This document shows positions 32,170 to 44,130 of a stretch of DNA of 64,000 bases, one piece after another. The stretch is from NCBI GenBank assembly GCA_020796225.1, contig CM036759.1, forward strand, positions 71,339,512-71,403,511. The letters are read 5' to 3'. How positions within the stretch are numbered: the first letter of the stretch is position 1; each line of letters starts with the position of its first letter. The DNA comes from Arion vulgaris (Eukaryota > Mollusca > Gastropoda > Stylommatophora > Arionidae). Position numbers and translations under genes: made by a program. The notes under the pieces are model-generated. The model saw only the letters and a program-made list of their open reading frames with translations, did no database searches and was not told the origin of the DNA.

Positions 32170-32450
32170 TTTTAATTTTTTAGCCATCTTCTTCTTGATC
32201 TCCTCTGTGTCCGGGACCCCCCCTCTAGTATTGTTCTTTGGGCCATCGGGGCGCTTGAGGGACCAAAGTATGAATTTTTCTGAAAATTAGTTTTTATCAC
32301 CAATTCTCTTTAACTTTTATTCTTTGGACATCAGTTTTTTTTTTTTCTTCCATGGTTTCTGGATCTTTCTTCATTTATTTAAAGGGACTGGTTTTTTTTA
32401 AATTTTCTGTTAATAGTCCATGATTCACAACCAAAGTCCACTGGGCATGG
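32170..32450 (-). pseudogene. Corrupted copy of an RTE-like LINE 3' segment
   Basis: Base by base this parallels 25030-25330: CTTCTAGTATTGTTCTTTCC becomes CTCTAGTATTGTTCTTTGG, and a segment around GTGTTCTTTC becomes a T run. Almost all differences extend an adjacent run. It is a useful reference pair for judging the quality of this part of the window. Confidence 0.75.
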
Positions 32451-33400
32451 TGGGATTTATCTACAAGATTTCCTGCCGCCCCTTTTGCTTTAGCACCAGT
32501 GACAGCGTAAACCCCAGATTATTTTTGACCCTCGTGATGGTGGTCAATGTTCTTTCTTGGGCTAAGTCTCGGAGGCAGAGCGGCCCATAAATCCGTTATT
32601 CCTTTCCCTCTTTTTGGGGGGTCATTGCACCAGTGTACCAGACCTGGTGCATCTGGTTCTCAAACTTTTTTTGGGTTAGCCTTCCTTAGTTGTTGTTTGT
32701 TTGTCCTGAAAGGGGCAGATTCTATCCATCCATCGGTCCCAAATGGGAAAAAAAAGAAAAAAAACATAAACCCTTATTAACTACAAAATTTATTCCCCAT
32801 GCGAATTTTTAAAACCTGGTACAGAATCAAAAGGAATTTCTTAATTTTACGGGCGCCTTCACTAGACAAAACAGTCAGCCGCCTTTTTAAAAACCGGGAA
32901 GGCAGTTGTAATATTAAAAGAATGCCTATAAATCTGGAGTGGTCATATTATAAAAATTCTGAAAACTTATTGAAAAATTTTCTTTTGTTTTCCCAAATGT
33001 GAAAACCAAATATGACATCATTTTTACAGAAGAAAGGTTGAGAAGTTTTAAAATTGTAAAAGAAACTTTTTACCGGGTTTGTTTTGTTTGATCAAATTGT
33101 ATTTTTTTGTTTAGCTTTCAAAAAATTTGTTGAAAAAAATTCCCTGAATTTTTTTTTCCAAAATCTTCAAAAGAATCATTTTTTTTTAAAAAAACTTTTT
33201 TGATTAAAGGTTTCCCAAATTATTTTGGGGTTGGTTGACAAACGAACCTGGGGCAATAGTTTTTAAAAAGTCTTCGTTTTTCTCACAGAGTTTTTAAAAT
33301 AATCCATCAAGTTTTTTCTTCTGGTCATTTTCGTGTATCAAAACATTTTTACAAATTTTTCATCTTTAAACAACATCGGATTAATTTTCAAAAAACCCCA
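32451..33400. other. Unassigned low-complexity stretch
   Basis: Long A and T runs dominate. I found no protein or repeat match. The sequence quality looks poor, so absence of features here is not informative. Confidence 0.4.
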
Positions 33401-36400
33401 AAATACACAAAACCCTGACCAAAGCCCCAAAAATCTTCAAAGCGCCCCAAAAAACTGCCGTTTTTTGAGGAACTGCGCCCTTTGGTGTCAGGGTTTGGGG
33501 TAACGGCAGGAGCAAACCGTAAACAAACCTGACAGTACAACCCAAATTGTTCAAAAAAACGACGGTTGGGTGGGAAGAGGGGTCATAAGCCGGGAGGCAG
33601 GTCATCAAAGGGGTGCACCCCTGAAAAAAAATGGCAACTCATTGCCTTGTGTTTTTTTGGCTGGGGCGTAAGGTAACGGGCGAACCGTATACAAACGCGG
33701 GTTTAAAACGGATACCCGTCCGAAAGATAAGCCCCTGGCTCAAAACAATCTGTTCCTCATCACGCCCCGGGGCGACCCCCAAACTTTCCCGGAACTGGCA
33801 CGGAAACCCAATTTGGCCGAAAAAGCGTTATACAAATATCATGGGTTCCCAAACTGGGATAGTGACCATAGACCTGTAAAATTCAAGGGGGCCTCAATTT
33901 GTCCCTGGCCCAAAATGGTTCCCACGGTGGAACTATAAAAAGGAAATTTGGGAAAACAGTATGGGCACGACTGATCAAATGTTGAAGAATCAACATGCAT
34001 GACAAAAAAACGTGCGTCGGCAAGGAACTGTCGAAGAATCCTGAAAGTGGCAAAACCATCCCCAGGGGCGCAGAAAGGTTAAAAGCCATACTGGACAGCA
34101 GAGGTTCAAAGCGAAAAGACCATGAAAGACAAGGAGTGGGGCAGAGCAGGACAGTCAGGGGAGACAAACACTGTCTACAAGGCGGCACACAAAAAACAGA
34201 AAAGAGGTAAAAAGGGGGGCGGACAAGTTGGGGCAAAACCTTTAATCCCTGAACCTCGATAGGGCGCCAAAAATGTGGGCTGGGCCAAAAGGGGGCCGAT
34301 GTCCACAGACCCCATATATGAACAAGACAAGAAGATGGGGGAGGGGAACAACAAAAATCCATGCAACAATATCCCCAAAACAGCAAGACATAACAAAGAA
34401 AATTGATCCCCCCAAAAAAGCTCCCCCCAAGGGACCGAAAAACAGATATCACCTAGGGAAATTTCCCTTTGAACTGGGAAAAACTTTAAAAGGGCCTGAA
34501 ACAAAATCGCCCCAAAGATGGATCAAATGAATGAAAAAAATTTGGGGAAACAGGGGCAAAGGTGTCCCGTGGGTTTTCCGTTGGGAACGGCTAGTACCAA
34601 AAAATGGAAAAAAGCAATCATGGTGCCCATCCCCGGCAAAAAAAAAAAAAACCCAGCGGGGTTCGGCCTAAACCCCCTAAGCTCCGGCAAACTTTGGGGA
34701 AGGGTAAATTACCTGGCATTTGGAGAGGAAAAAGGGTGCTTTTGGCCCGGGGTTTGGGGAAAACAGATAGACAGAGGATCAAAACCTCATTTCCAGGGGA
34801 ATGAGGGGTTTCCAAGAAAAAAAAAAAAACTGGCGGTCTTGGAGATATGGGGAAAGGGTTTTTCACAGTCTGGAAAAAAAAGGTTAAAGGGTAAAACTTC
34901 ACCCCGCTAAAAAAAAGAATGCAATTCCATGATACCCAAGAACAGAACAGCAAGGGGTTTAGGGTTTAGGGGGACAAAAAATTAAAGGCCACACTGGAGC
35001 AAGAGTCCCCCAAGGAGGAGTTTCCCCGACTCTCTTTCGTCTTTCCCCTACACAACATCCTCCCAGAGGGGTTCCCCCATTTGCCCAAAATTGGGAATAA
35101 AGGGGGAGAGAAATAAACCCCCAGCAGAAAATCAGCAAAACCCTTTTTTGGTGGGTAGGTGGAAAATTTTAAAAATTAAAAAACCCCTTACATGCCCCAA
35201 TCAAAGGTTCAAGATAAAGCAAATTGGGCGAACCTTCCAAAAAAAAACCCCAGTCCTGGGGGCCCCTGCGAAAACTGACTTTGGGGCCCAGATCAAATCT
35301 TTGAAAAACGGGGACAGGCAACAATGATGCTAAACTCGGGGTTCCAATGGGAGCAAACAGCAATTCTCAAAATTTCTCTGGGAAATGGCCGGTCCCCTTC
35401 GGTTGGCGCGTGGGCAATGCATCGAACAAGCAATTGCAAAATAAACAGCAAACCGGCCCCCCCTTTCACTGAGCCATAAAGTCCACCCCATCAAGGGGAT
35501 GGAACCATCACAGGCATCCCCCAAAAAATTTGGAAAGGGAAAAAAATAGTGGGCGGAAAAACTCAAAGCCAAATCGACCCTGATGAAAAAATGTTTCAAT
35601 CCAAAATGGAGAATCAGAATCTTTGGGGTTTAATCTCTACGCCCCACCACAGACCACCCCGTCCTGCCAAATGCACAGCTAAACCAAAACCCCTCGCGAT
35701 GGGGAAAACAAAAAAGGGAAATAAAAAGGGAAACTCCCAGGCAAATGAGCAAAAAGGGGCCAAACGACCCCGAAGAAAAACGCGGGAAGACAAATCAAAT
35801 CCCCGAAAGGGGGCCCCGCTCACGGACGGATCGGGCAAATAAAGAAAAAGCGGGGGAAGAAAACAAAACCCAAAAATCACGTCAAAAACTTTCAACTAAA
35901 TCTCGAAAAACTAAGGGGAGGCAGAGGCAATCAAAAAAGGGGGGAAAGGTCTTGGGGAAAAAACCTAGCCCAAAGGGCTGATATTCCGATGCTCTATCGG
36001 TCATCACCGGGACTCTCGTCGGGAAACTGAGATGAATGAGCCAAAACGTCCTCGCTGAATCGGTTCCTCAGCACTGTCATCAGTGGGTACCGTCCACCAA
36101 AATTAGAAAGGGGGCCCACAAGCTAGCCAAAAAGGGGGGGCGTACCCCCCGCATCTGACCTCAGCTTTAAACAAAACCCAGTTCGCCTTCGAACAAGTGG
36201 GCAAAAAACCACCCCAGAAAAAAGTGCGGATACTATGGTCTCCGCAGTGAAAAAGTTACCCTATTTGCCCCCGTCCCCAAAAAAGCTCAACATGTTTTAA
36301 AATTTAAAAGGGTTTTGGCCCTTTCAAATGGCAGACATGACGGCAGAACACCTTGCAAGTGTCCCCGTTTAGCAGGTATACAAAAATATGGGCCCCAAAC

Positions 36401-36513
36401 ACACAGAGCCGCAAAAACTGAGGGGGAACGGGTCCCCAAAAAAAAACAGTTAAATTCATGATAAAGTTGGTCCATCAGGGGGGGCCCGGAAAAAAGGAAA
36501 GGAAGTTTCGATC
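33401..36513 (+). pseudogene. I-type LINE, corrupted copy 1
   Basis: A 5' untranslated part (33455-33740) matches 37780-38060 and the interior of element A copy 6. The end of the endonuclease is visible (DHRPVKF-like, PRWNYKK at about 33860-33950), followed by RT traces (QMNEKNLGKQGQ, KKWKKAIMVPIPGK at 34600, VPQGGV near 35010) and RNase H remnants to 36380. It closes with the LINE 3' end (AAAGTTGGTCCATCAGG...GGAAAGGAAG). Much of the amino-terminal endonuclease is missing. Frames are broken by homopolymer-type changes. Confidence 0.7.
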
Positions 36514-37025
36514 ATCGGGGTTGTCGTCTCCCAACTGTGCCTCCCCATTTAAAATAACCCGAGCAGGGACCGGTAAAGCGAGCGGGTTCCCCCAGTGTCG
36601 ATAACCAATTGGTGCATAGTCCCCAAACGGCTGCGGCTTGCCTCCTTTTTAAAGGGGCGGGGGCTCCCAGCGAAAAAAAGGGAAAAAATGCGTCTGCTTT
36701 AAGACTGGCTCGCTGCGCGCGGGTCTTTTGGTGGTGTGTGTTTTCCATTATGTGGGTTTCCCGGAGCGGTTGTGATGCAGTCAGTCTAAAATTTTAAACG
36801 CTGGGCCGGTGGTCTCTTTAAAAAGGCCCGGCTCTTTGGCGACTTGTGGGTCCGCAGGTAGTAACATGGTGTCGTTTTTTGGGCCCGGCGCAATTTTTCC
36901 CCGGCAAAACTGTGGAGGGGCTAAATTTTTCCCTTCAATTTGCTTTTTCCCCGGGGGCGGGGGGAACCCGCTCTCCCAAGGCGCTGTCCCCACCCGGGCA
37001 TTTGGGTCGGCCCGCCCATGACAGC
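36514..37025 (+). other. Second copy of the 5' ETS leader
   Basis: This is homologous end to end to the reverse complement of 1772-2284, with 512 versus 513 nt. It contains AACTGTGCCTCCCC, GTGTCGATAACCAATTG and GATGCAGTCAGTCTAAAATT. It ends at the 18S start. Upstream sequence is the 3' end of a LINE and not rDNA, so this too is outside an rDNA array. Confidence 0.72.
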
Positions 37026-37160
37026 TATCTGGTTGATCCTGCCAGTAGCCCAATGTTGTCTCAAATTAAGCCATGCATGTCTAAAGTTCACACTGTCTCA
37101 GGTTAAAACCCGAATGGCTCATTAAATCTTTGAGAGTTCAATGGATGCCCACGATCCGTC
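37026..37160 (+). pseudogene. 18S rRNA 5'-end fragment, second copy
   Basis: It starts TATCTGGTTGATCCTGCCAG and runs through AAGCCATGCATGTCTAAAG and GAATGGCTCATTAAATC to about GATGCCCACGATCC. It stops at about the same point as the copy at 1641-1771. Base changes relative to that copy are of the homopolymer type. Confidence 0.88.
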
Positions 37161-40100
37161 AAACCCCAAATTTTTCCGGCGGAAAATAAAACCAGGGTTA
37201 GCAAAGGGGCGCTAACCAAACCCTGCCTCTAAATCCCCACCGGTGACCCTGGAAAAGACCCCGGGTTTCCCGGTCTGACAAAAGGGGGGCAGGGAGGGGA
37301 GCCCGTAAAAGAAAGAAAAAGGGCCGAAAACCCCTGGAAATTCACACATCCCCGGGCCCGGGTTGCCCCGAAATAGGCAAAAAAACAGCAGCGTCGAAAA
37401 TTTCTTGATGATAGGGGAGCTTAGGGCCCCTTAAGCAAAAAGGAAACCCCTGAAAAAAAACCACACATTTCCCCGGGGAAACCCTAAAATTACCCCATAC
37501 TCAGAAAGAACTGGAGAAGGCAAGCCCGGGAAACCGCCTTCGTGGTCATAAAACTGGGGACTGGAAACCCCAAAAATCAAAATTTCGGGCCCAAAGCCCC
37601 AAAAAATCGCTTGAGCCCCAAAAATCGAAACAGTAGAGTCGTGAGTCCGCGCCAAAACAGTGGTCCTGCAATGCAGAAAAACGGGGAAGTCCCTGAAAAT
37701 ACACAAAATTTCCTGCCCAAAAGGGGCCGCAAACAAAGTCTTACAAAAAGCGCCCCAAATGAAACATAGCTCTGTTCTTTTTGAGGAACTCCCGGCTGCC
37801 TTTGGTGTCAGGGTTTGGGGGTTACAATAAAAGGCAAAGCGGGCAAACCGTAAAAAAACCTAAACAGGACGAACCAATGTGTTCAGTAAAGCGACCGGTT
37901 GGGGGGAAAGAGGGCCCTCATAAGCCGGGAGGGCAGGTCATCTAAGGGTAGCAGCCCTAAAAAAAAAGGCAACTCATTGCCTTGTGAGTTTTGGCTGGGG
38001 ACAGTCGAAGGCTAACGGGGCTTAAACCGTTACAAATGCTGGTTTGGCGGATCCCGTCGAAAGATAAGCACCTGAGCTAAAAACGGCACTGAAAGTGAAA
38101 CCCGTAGCTCCCCATGCTGACGCTGCTGGACTAAATTTTTTTATCATGAAATGTTTATTAATTGAAAATCGATTGGTGCTACGCCTGAAAGTCCCCCGGA
38201 GCGGGGCGGGGGGGCCCCCATGCCTAAAGGGGGCCCCGCTTTATCTGGCTTTCCCGCCCCCCAAACCGGCCCCCAGCGAGCGGGGGTAACCGGGTTAAAA
38301 CTACTGGAAAAATACGGTGTTTGCCATAAAAATTAAATATCACCCAATGGAATGCGGAAGGTATCCCCCAAAAAAAAGAAAGCATTAATAAGACTTGCAA
38401 AAGGGCTTTATAGTTTTGGTGCATACAAAAGCACCTAAATCCCAGACATAAGTTGAGACCCAAGGTTCCAGCCCTTAGAACAGACAGAAAGGACAAAAGG
38501 GGTGGAGTCCTCCCCCTAGCCCAGAAATGGCTTTCCCGACCAAGCAGATGGAAGGAAAAAAGGGAAACCCGGGCAGTTGAGATCATAAATTTTGCAAATT
38601 TTTTTAAAAAACATACAGATCATTCGGGCCAATTTTTTCCTGCCCAAATTTTTAACAGGTGTCTCAAAAAATTTGAATATCAGTGAAACTCATGTATTGT
38701 GGTGGTGATTTCAACACCCTTTTCGGAGAAGGGGGGTATCGAAACAAACGGAAAGGGGGTTGAGGTGGAAAGACGGGGAGATCGAGAACAATCTTTTCCT
38801 CTTTGGCCAGGCGATCCACCAACTTTCTGGCGTGGCACAAAATAGTCCCCCTGTTTTGGGCCCTTTTGCAACAACGATATATCCCCCAAAGTAGTCCGTC
38901 GGTTCCCACCAACAGGGATATTGACCATGGACCTGTCAAATTGCAAGTAGACCTCAATTTAAATGCCTGAGCCCAAAATGTGGTTGCCAGGGGGGAACTA
39001 AAAAGGGGCCAATTGGAAACATTTGGAGCACTGACTGATGAAAATGTTGGCAATCCATGAAAAAAAGAAAAACGTCCGAATCGTGGAAAGGGAACTGTCA
39101 AAACAATCCTGAAAGGGGCACGGGAAACCATCCACAGGGCCCGAAGGATTACAAAGCCATCTGGACCCCCAGAGGTTCAGAAGCTTAAAAAAGACCTTGA
39201 GAAGAAAAAGGGGTGAGGAAAGAGCAGGCACAGCCCCAGGGGAGACAAACACTGTCACAAGGCGGAAAAGCAAAAAATACAGAAGAGAGGGTCAAACGAG
39301 CGGCGAGACAGAGTTGGGTCAAAACAACCGAACCCCTAACCTGGGAAAAGGGCGGCCATAAACTGGGGAAGCTCCCCAAAGCGCTGGCGAAAGCAAACAG
39401 ACCACCTATGGCCCTCGAACAAAAACAAAAAAGATGGCTTGGGGGGAAGCAGCAAACACCCCTGATGCAACAATATCCCAAAGTCAGCAAGAAAAGCGCG
39501 GGGGAAAAAAGTTGATGCCACCAAAAAGAAAAAGCTGGGCTCCCCAAAAAGTGGGGCCAAGAAAAAGCAGATAGTCACCAAACGGACATTCACCAGAAAC
39601 GGGGCTGGAAGAGGTTTTAAGGGACCTAAAAGGAAAGCCCCCGGAAAGATGGGATCACCAATGAGATGCTTAAAAATTTGGGGGAAACAGAGCAAAGGTG
39701 GCTCTCTGGCCGTTCTCAATTTCGTGGAAAACCCCGGGCCCAAGTACCGAAGAATGGAAAGAAGCAACCCCATGGTACCCATCCAAAAAACCAGGCAAAA
39801 ATAAACCCCCCCGGCGATTACAGAAATAAGCCCCCTAAGCTGCGGGCAAACTTTGGGCGCATGGTGAACAAAGCTTATCCTGGCATTTGGGGAAAGAAAA
39901 GGGGGCTGCTTATGGCACAACAAGGGGGGTTTTCCCCGGGGAATCCAATCCCCCAGGGGACCCAAGAAACCTACATTGCCCGGGGAATGGGAAGGGTTTT
40001 CCCAAAAGAAAAGAAACAGACACTGGGTCTTGGTAGATATGGAAGGTTTTTGACACAGTCTAAAAAAGAAGGACAAAGGCTAAAACTGCTCCCCCTGGGC

Positions 40101-41267
40101 GTAAAGGGAAGAATGTAAAATTTGGGCGATAGATACCTAGAGAAAAAGAACAGCTAGAGTTCAGGTTCGGGGGACAAAAGTATAAAGGACACGGAAAAGG
40201 AGTCCCCCAAGGAGGAGTGCTCTCCCCCGGCCTCTTTCTAGTCCCGTAAATGACATTGCAACATGCCCCCCAAAGAGCGAGTTCACTCTCCCATGTATCC
40301 CGGGCGACTTGGCAATATGGGCGAGAAAAAAGCCCAACCCCACAGCAGAAAATCGACTAAAACTACGTTAAATAACCTTGAAGTGGTCAGCAAAGGGGAA
40401 ATTTAAAAAATAAATCCCTTCCCAAAGACCCCCCACACTGTGTTCCCCCCAGAATAAAAAAGGATTACAAGATAACCCCAAAGTCAATGGGCAGAACCTT
40501 CAGAAAAAAAAACCCCCAAAGTTTTCCAGGTCACACTCCGACAGAAACTGACTTGGTCAGCAGATCGAAAATCTTTCAGGGCCCAGCGAGACACAGGCTA
40601 ACAATATAAAACCCAGGGTTTCCACAGGGAGCAAACAGCGAATTCCCCAAGACACTTTACTCGGGTAGAGTGGGCCGGCCCCTAGAGTGGGGTTTGGCAG
40701 CGTGGAAAAATTTTGGGGAAAAAAGAAATTTAAAAAGTAAAGGCAGCAGTCAAAACCAGGCCTCGCATTATCACTGGAGCCATAAAGTCCACACCCATCA
40801 AGGCGAGGGGAGACCATCACAGGCACCCAACCAATGACGACCGAAGGGACAAGAAAGTAATAGTCCGGAAAAACTAAAAGGCTCAAATCCCCCCCAATGC
40901 ATGAAAAATGTATAATCCGGCAAGTGGAGAATACAGAATCTAACCGTTAGAATCTCTACTTGCTTGAACCCGAACCACCCCAGTCCTGTCCAAATGTCAC
41001 CCAAAACCAACCCCGACAATTGACAATTTCCCGCCATGGAAAACAAAAATCCCCCGGGAAAAAAGGAATCAATCCCAGGCATACGAAAAAAAGGGGATCA
41101 AACAAACCTCGACAGAAAAACTGCAGCAGAGGGAACACATGAATAAAAATTACCCTGAAAATGAGTGGGAAAACGTCTCACGGACGGATCGGCAAATAAC
41201 GCAAAAAAGCGATGGCGGAGGGGGAATAGTCCCCAAAATCCCCAAAAAAAAAAACCGTAATTAAAAA
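37161..41267 (+). pseudogene. I-type LINE with rRNA leader: 5' UTR, endonuclease, RT, start of RNase H
   Basis: After the 18S fragment comes the element's 5' module (CCAGGGTTAGC...GACCCTGG at 37190-37260) and a long 5' untranslated region. At about 38336 QWNAEGI opens an APE-type endonuclease, with GGDFNT at 38700 and TNRDIDHGPVKLQ at 38910. RT traces follow, including GVPQGGVLSP at about 40200, and then the stretch before RNase H and its start (40860-41260). It is then cut by a ~5.1-kb insertion and resumes at about 46400. Corruption prevents any long frame. This looks like a nearly full-length autonomous relative of element A. Confidence 0.72.
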
Positions 41268-41639
41268 TCTGTATTTTTACAAATTACAAAAACAATGCCC
41301 AAAATACAGCAACGTTTGGCCAAAAAAGGGCCTTTATAAAACAACAAAGAAACGGGAAGTGACAAATTAAAATGAAACACAAAGGGGCAACCAAAAAAAA
41401 ACGTATCTAAGGAAAATCGGGAAAAAAAACGAATACGAAATAAATGTAACAAAAAAAACACACAAAAACTAGAAATAGAAAAAGGAAAAAAAAATAAAAA
41501 CATCTTTTAAATAAAAACGGGCCATATACCCAAAAGATTACAAAGCGGGGGAAAAAGTACAAAAGAAGCATAAGAAGGGAAAATATAACATGTATTAATA
41601 TACCCATTAGATTAAAAAAGCAGGGGAAGAAAAGTCTAA

Positions 41640-44130
41640 GAAGCATAAGAATGTAAAAATTTGAGCCGCGTGGTATGAGTACCATAAAAAGGGAAATCAA
41701 CGATTTCCAGAGCAAATGGGCTCGATCATCCGGGGAAAACATTTGGATGGCTGTGACCTGGACATCGTGAGCACCTAAATACCCCGTGTCATTGAAATGG
41801 GGTGGCTACAGGGTCCAAAAAGCATTGGCGTATGTCGCGTAAGTGTTGGGGGAATCGGTCACTGAGCCTCTTGCCTGTCTCACCGATATAAGCCTTGTTA
41901 CCAAAAGGGTAATAGCATAGATAAGATTAAAGGACCCATGTGAACCCCTCGTCAAAAGAAACGTGCCTAAAAAAAAGATACAGGGGCGGGGTCTTTTCAC
42001 ATGGGCCCCGTGTTAACCGGCCCCGACCACACTGGACAGTGCCAAAATGATCGGGTTTGGACTTAAACGTGACCAAAAATATCCTTTAAAACTTCTGTCC
42101 TCTGTAAAACACCAAAGGATAATTGGGGAAGAAAAAACAGGTCTCAGGATCTGATCTAAGGAGAGACAGATGAGGGGAAAAAAACATTTTTTACCCAAAG
42201 GGGAAATATGGGGGGGGTAAGTTAAGATTAAAATTTTTCTCTGTCAGAGTTAGATTTTCCCCCCTGACTGGTAAGGGCCTGCTGGGGGTGATTTTCTGAA
42301 CTCGATGCATGGGCCCAGACAAGCACCCTCTCCCCGGGGATAGGGGCCTCCGAAAGAAATCAAACATCTCGCAGCTCTAAGAAAATCATCGTCCTCACTA
42401 CAAAAGCGGGCGTAAGAAAAAGCGAGTGGAAAAGTACGACAAGACCGGGGGGTGGGAAAAAGTATAGAGGGGAAAACTATTTGCATCAGTGGCTTGTAAT
42501 ATCTGATGTATAGATAGTGGTTGGAAGGGGAAGGGGATAGTAATGTCAAAAAAGTTGACACAAGTAGTGGAGATGTGGAATAAAGCGAATAGAAGGGGTT
42601 TAAAACTTTTAAATTAATGAAGCGTGACAAATCGGCTTAGGGAATTTAGTGATCCAAACCGGGCATAATGTTTTGTGATGAAAAGACGGAAGGGCCATCA
42701 TATGTAGTCCGTACTGGTGTTCAAAATAACCCCGGGAAAAAAAACGCCCAACTGGTCCCCTTTTAGTACCCATCAACCCACTGATTCCAAAAAATTTGGG
42801 CATTAAACTGAAAGGGTTAAAAGTGAGAACTAGTTTCCCCAAGGCGAAGGAGAGCAGAAGTTAACAAGTGGATTAGTTCTCCTATTGAAAAGAAAAGGAA
42901 AAGGGTATAAGGCCGTCAGGATGAGGGGATAGAAATGTACAATGAGCACACTAAAGGAGGAAGAGCGGTAGGTTCTCTCGGGTGAACTTTAATGGTAGAA
43001 AAAAAACAGACAAAACGTGGTTTGTATCCTTTAAAAAAAAGGCCCCGGGGTGTGGTGACTATGGGATTAAAAATGCTATCCCAAGGAATTTGGAATGTGT
43101 TCCGTGGGGGGAGGAACAACCCAAAACATTTGGCCTCCGGGGTTTGGGGTTTTTGAATTTTGGGGGGCATATAAAGGCGGGTTTCCCCAAAAAGCTATCG
43201 ATCACCAGGTGATGATGCCCCCTGGATGGAAGGTTTTTGGCAATTAAGTTCTTAATGACCCCCCGAACCTTATTATTTTAGCCCGGGGGGCATCAGTAGG
43301 GGTGGTTTTTTAAAACTGAGTGTCACGCATTGGGTATGACCTTCCTGAAGGTGAATCTTTTTCTCCCAAAAGACTATAGCTCTGCCTTTGTCCGGGTTTG
43401 ATAACAATGTCATCACGTCGGGTGTGATAGAGCATGAAACTCCGGGGGTGACATTTAGATAAAGGCGTTTTGGGGGGAAAAAGTCCCAAAATCATGATAG
43501 TATTCTTGATGTAGAGATCCCAAAAACGTTAGAGGGCCCCGGTTTGGGGTGTCCAGTCATGTTTGTGAAAACTTGGAAAACATCTCGTGTCAGGACATGG
43601 TCCCAAATCCCCTGGTTCTGGTGAAACCCCAAACGCAAACCACGGTGAAAACAAATCACATCTTGAAAGTTGAGTAGTGGTCAATAATTTGGGTCGGGAG
43701 GAACAAACTTAAGACCCTTACCCAAAAAGATCTCTCGTTGTCCGATAATGGAAGGTCTGGAGGGGAAAACAAACCACCTTTTGGGGGAGAAGATCGTAGT
43801 GGACAATTGGAAAGGAGTATTTAAAAAGGGACAGGGCAAAAAAGGTTAAGTTTTTTTTGTTGATGGGTGCAAAGAAATTCATACAGTTGTCTGTTAAGTA
43901 CATGGAAAAAAACGAACAAAAGGGGAAAAAGGGATTTTTTTTAGAAGTGAGAAGTCGTAGGCGCTGAAGAAGTTGGGACTGGGAGGGGGTCCAAAATCAG
44001 ACAGAAAATGTTGTTAGCCCTCTTCGTCGGCGAAATCCCAATCCCAACTAAGCTTTTTGGGTTCCTGGGAAAGCTCCTTTTCTCCCCGTCATTCTTTCCA
44101 AAAGGCCTGTATAAATTTTTTGCCCCTTCC
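41640..44130 (-). pseudogene. Penelope-like RT and GIY-YIG endonuclease remnants
   Basis: Penelope-like elements encode an RT and usually a GIY-YIG endonuclease. On the minus strand: SLVGIGISPTKRANN (about 44050) resembles the amino-terminal LSxGLxFxPT block; RRDDIVIKPG (43414) followed by MRDTQF matches the RT start; PPKIQKPQTP (43170) is the PKIHKP motif; ISGLMGTKRGP (about 42780) is the GTxMGT motif; the carboxyl part (42000-41640) reads DSPNTYATYA and ends LISLFMVLIPRGSNF, in the position of the endonuclease. Frames are broken throughout. Assignment rests on the order of motifs. Confidence 0.62.

Noticed and set aside
33883..34452. A 189-residue minus-strand frame rich in F, L and P, resembling a membrane protein
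   Set aside because: It is antisense to LINE RT in the corrupted region; T and C runs translate as F, L and P.
39336..40076. A 246-residue minus-strand frame
   Set aside because: It is the antisense of LINE endonuclease/RT sequence, kept open by homopolymer corruption.
41407..41742. A hydrophobic 111-residue minus-strand frame resembling a multi-pass membrane protein
   Set aside because: Only its first part matches the Penelope end region; the rest is A-run sequence read on the opposite strand as F and L.
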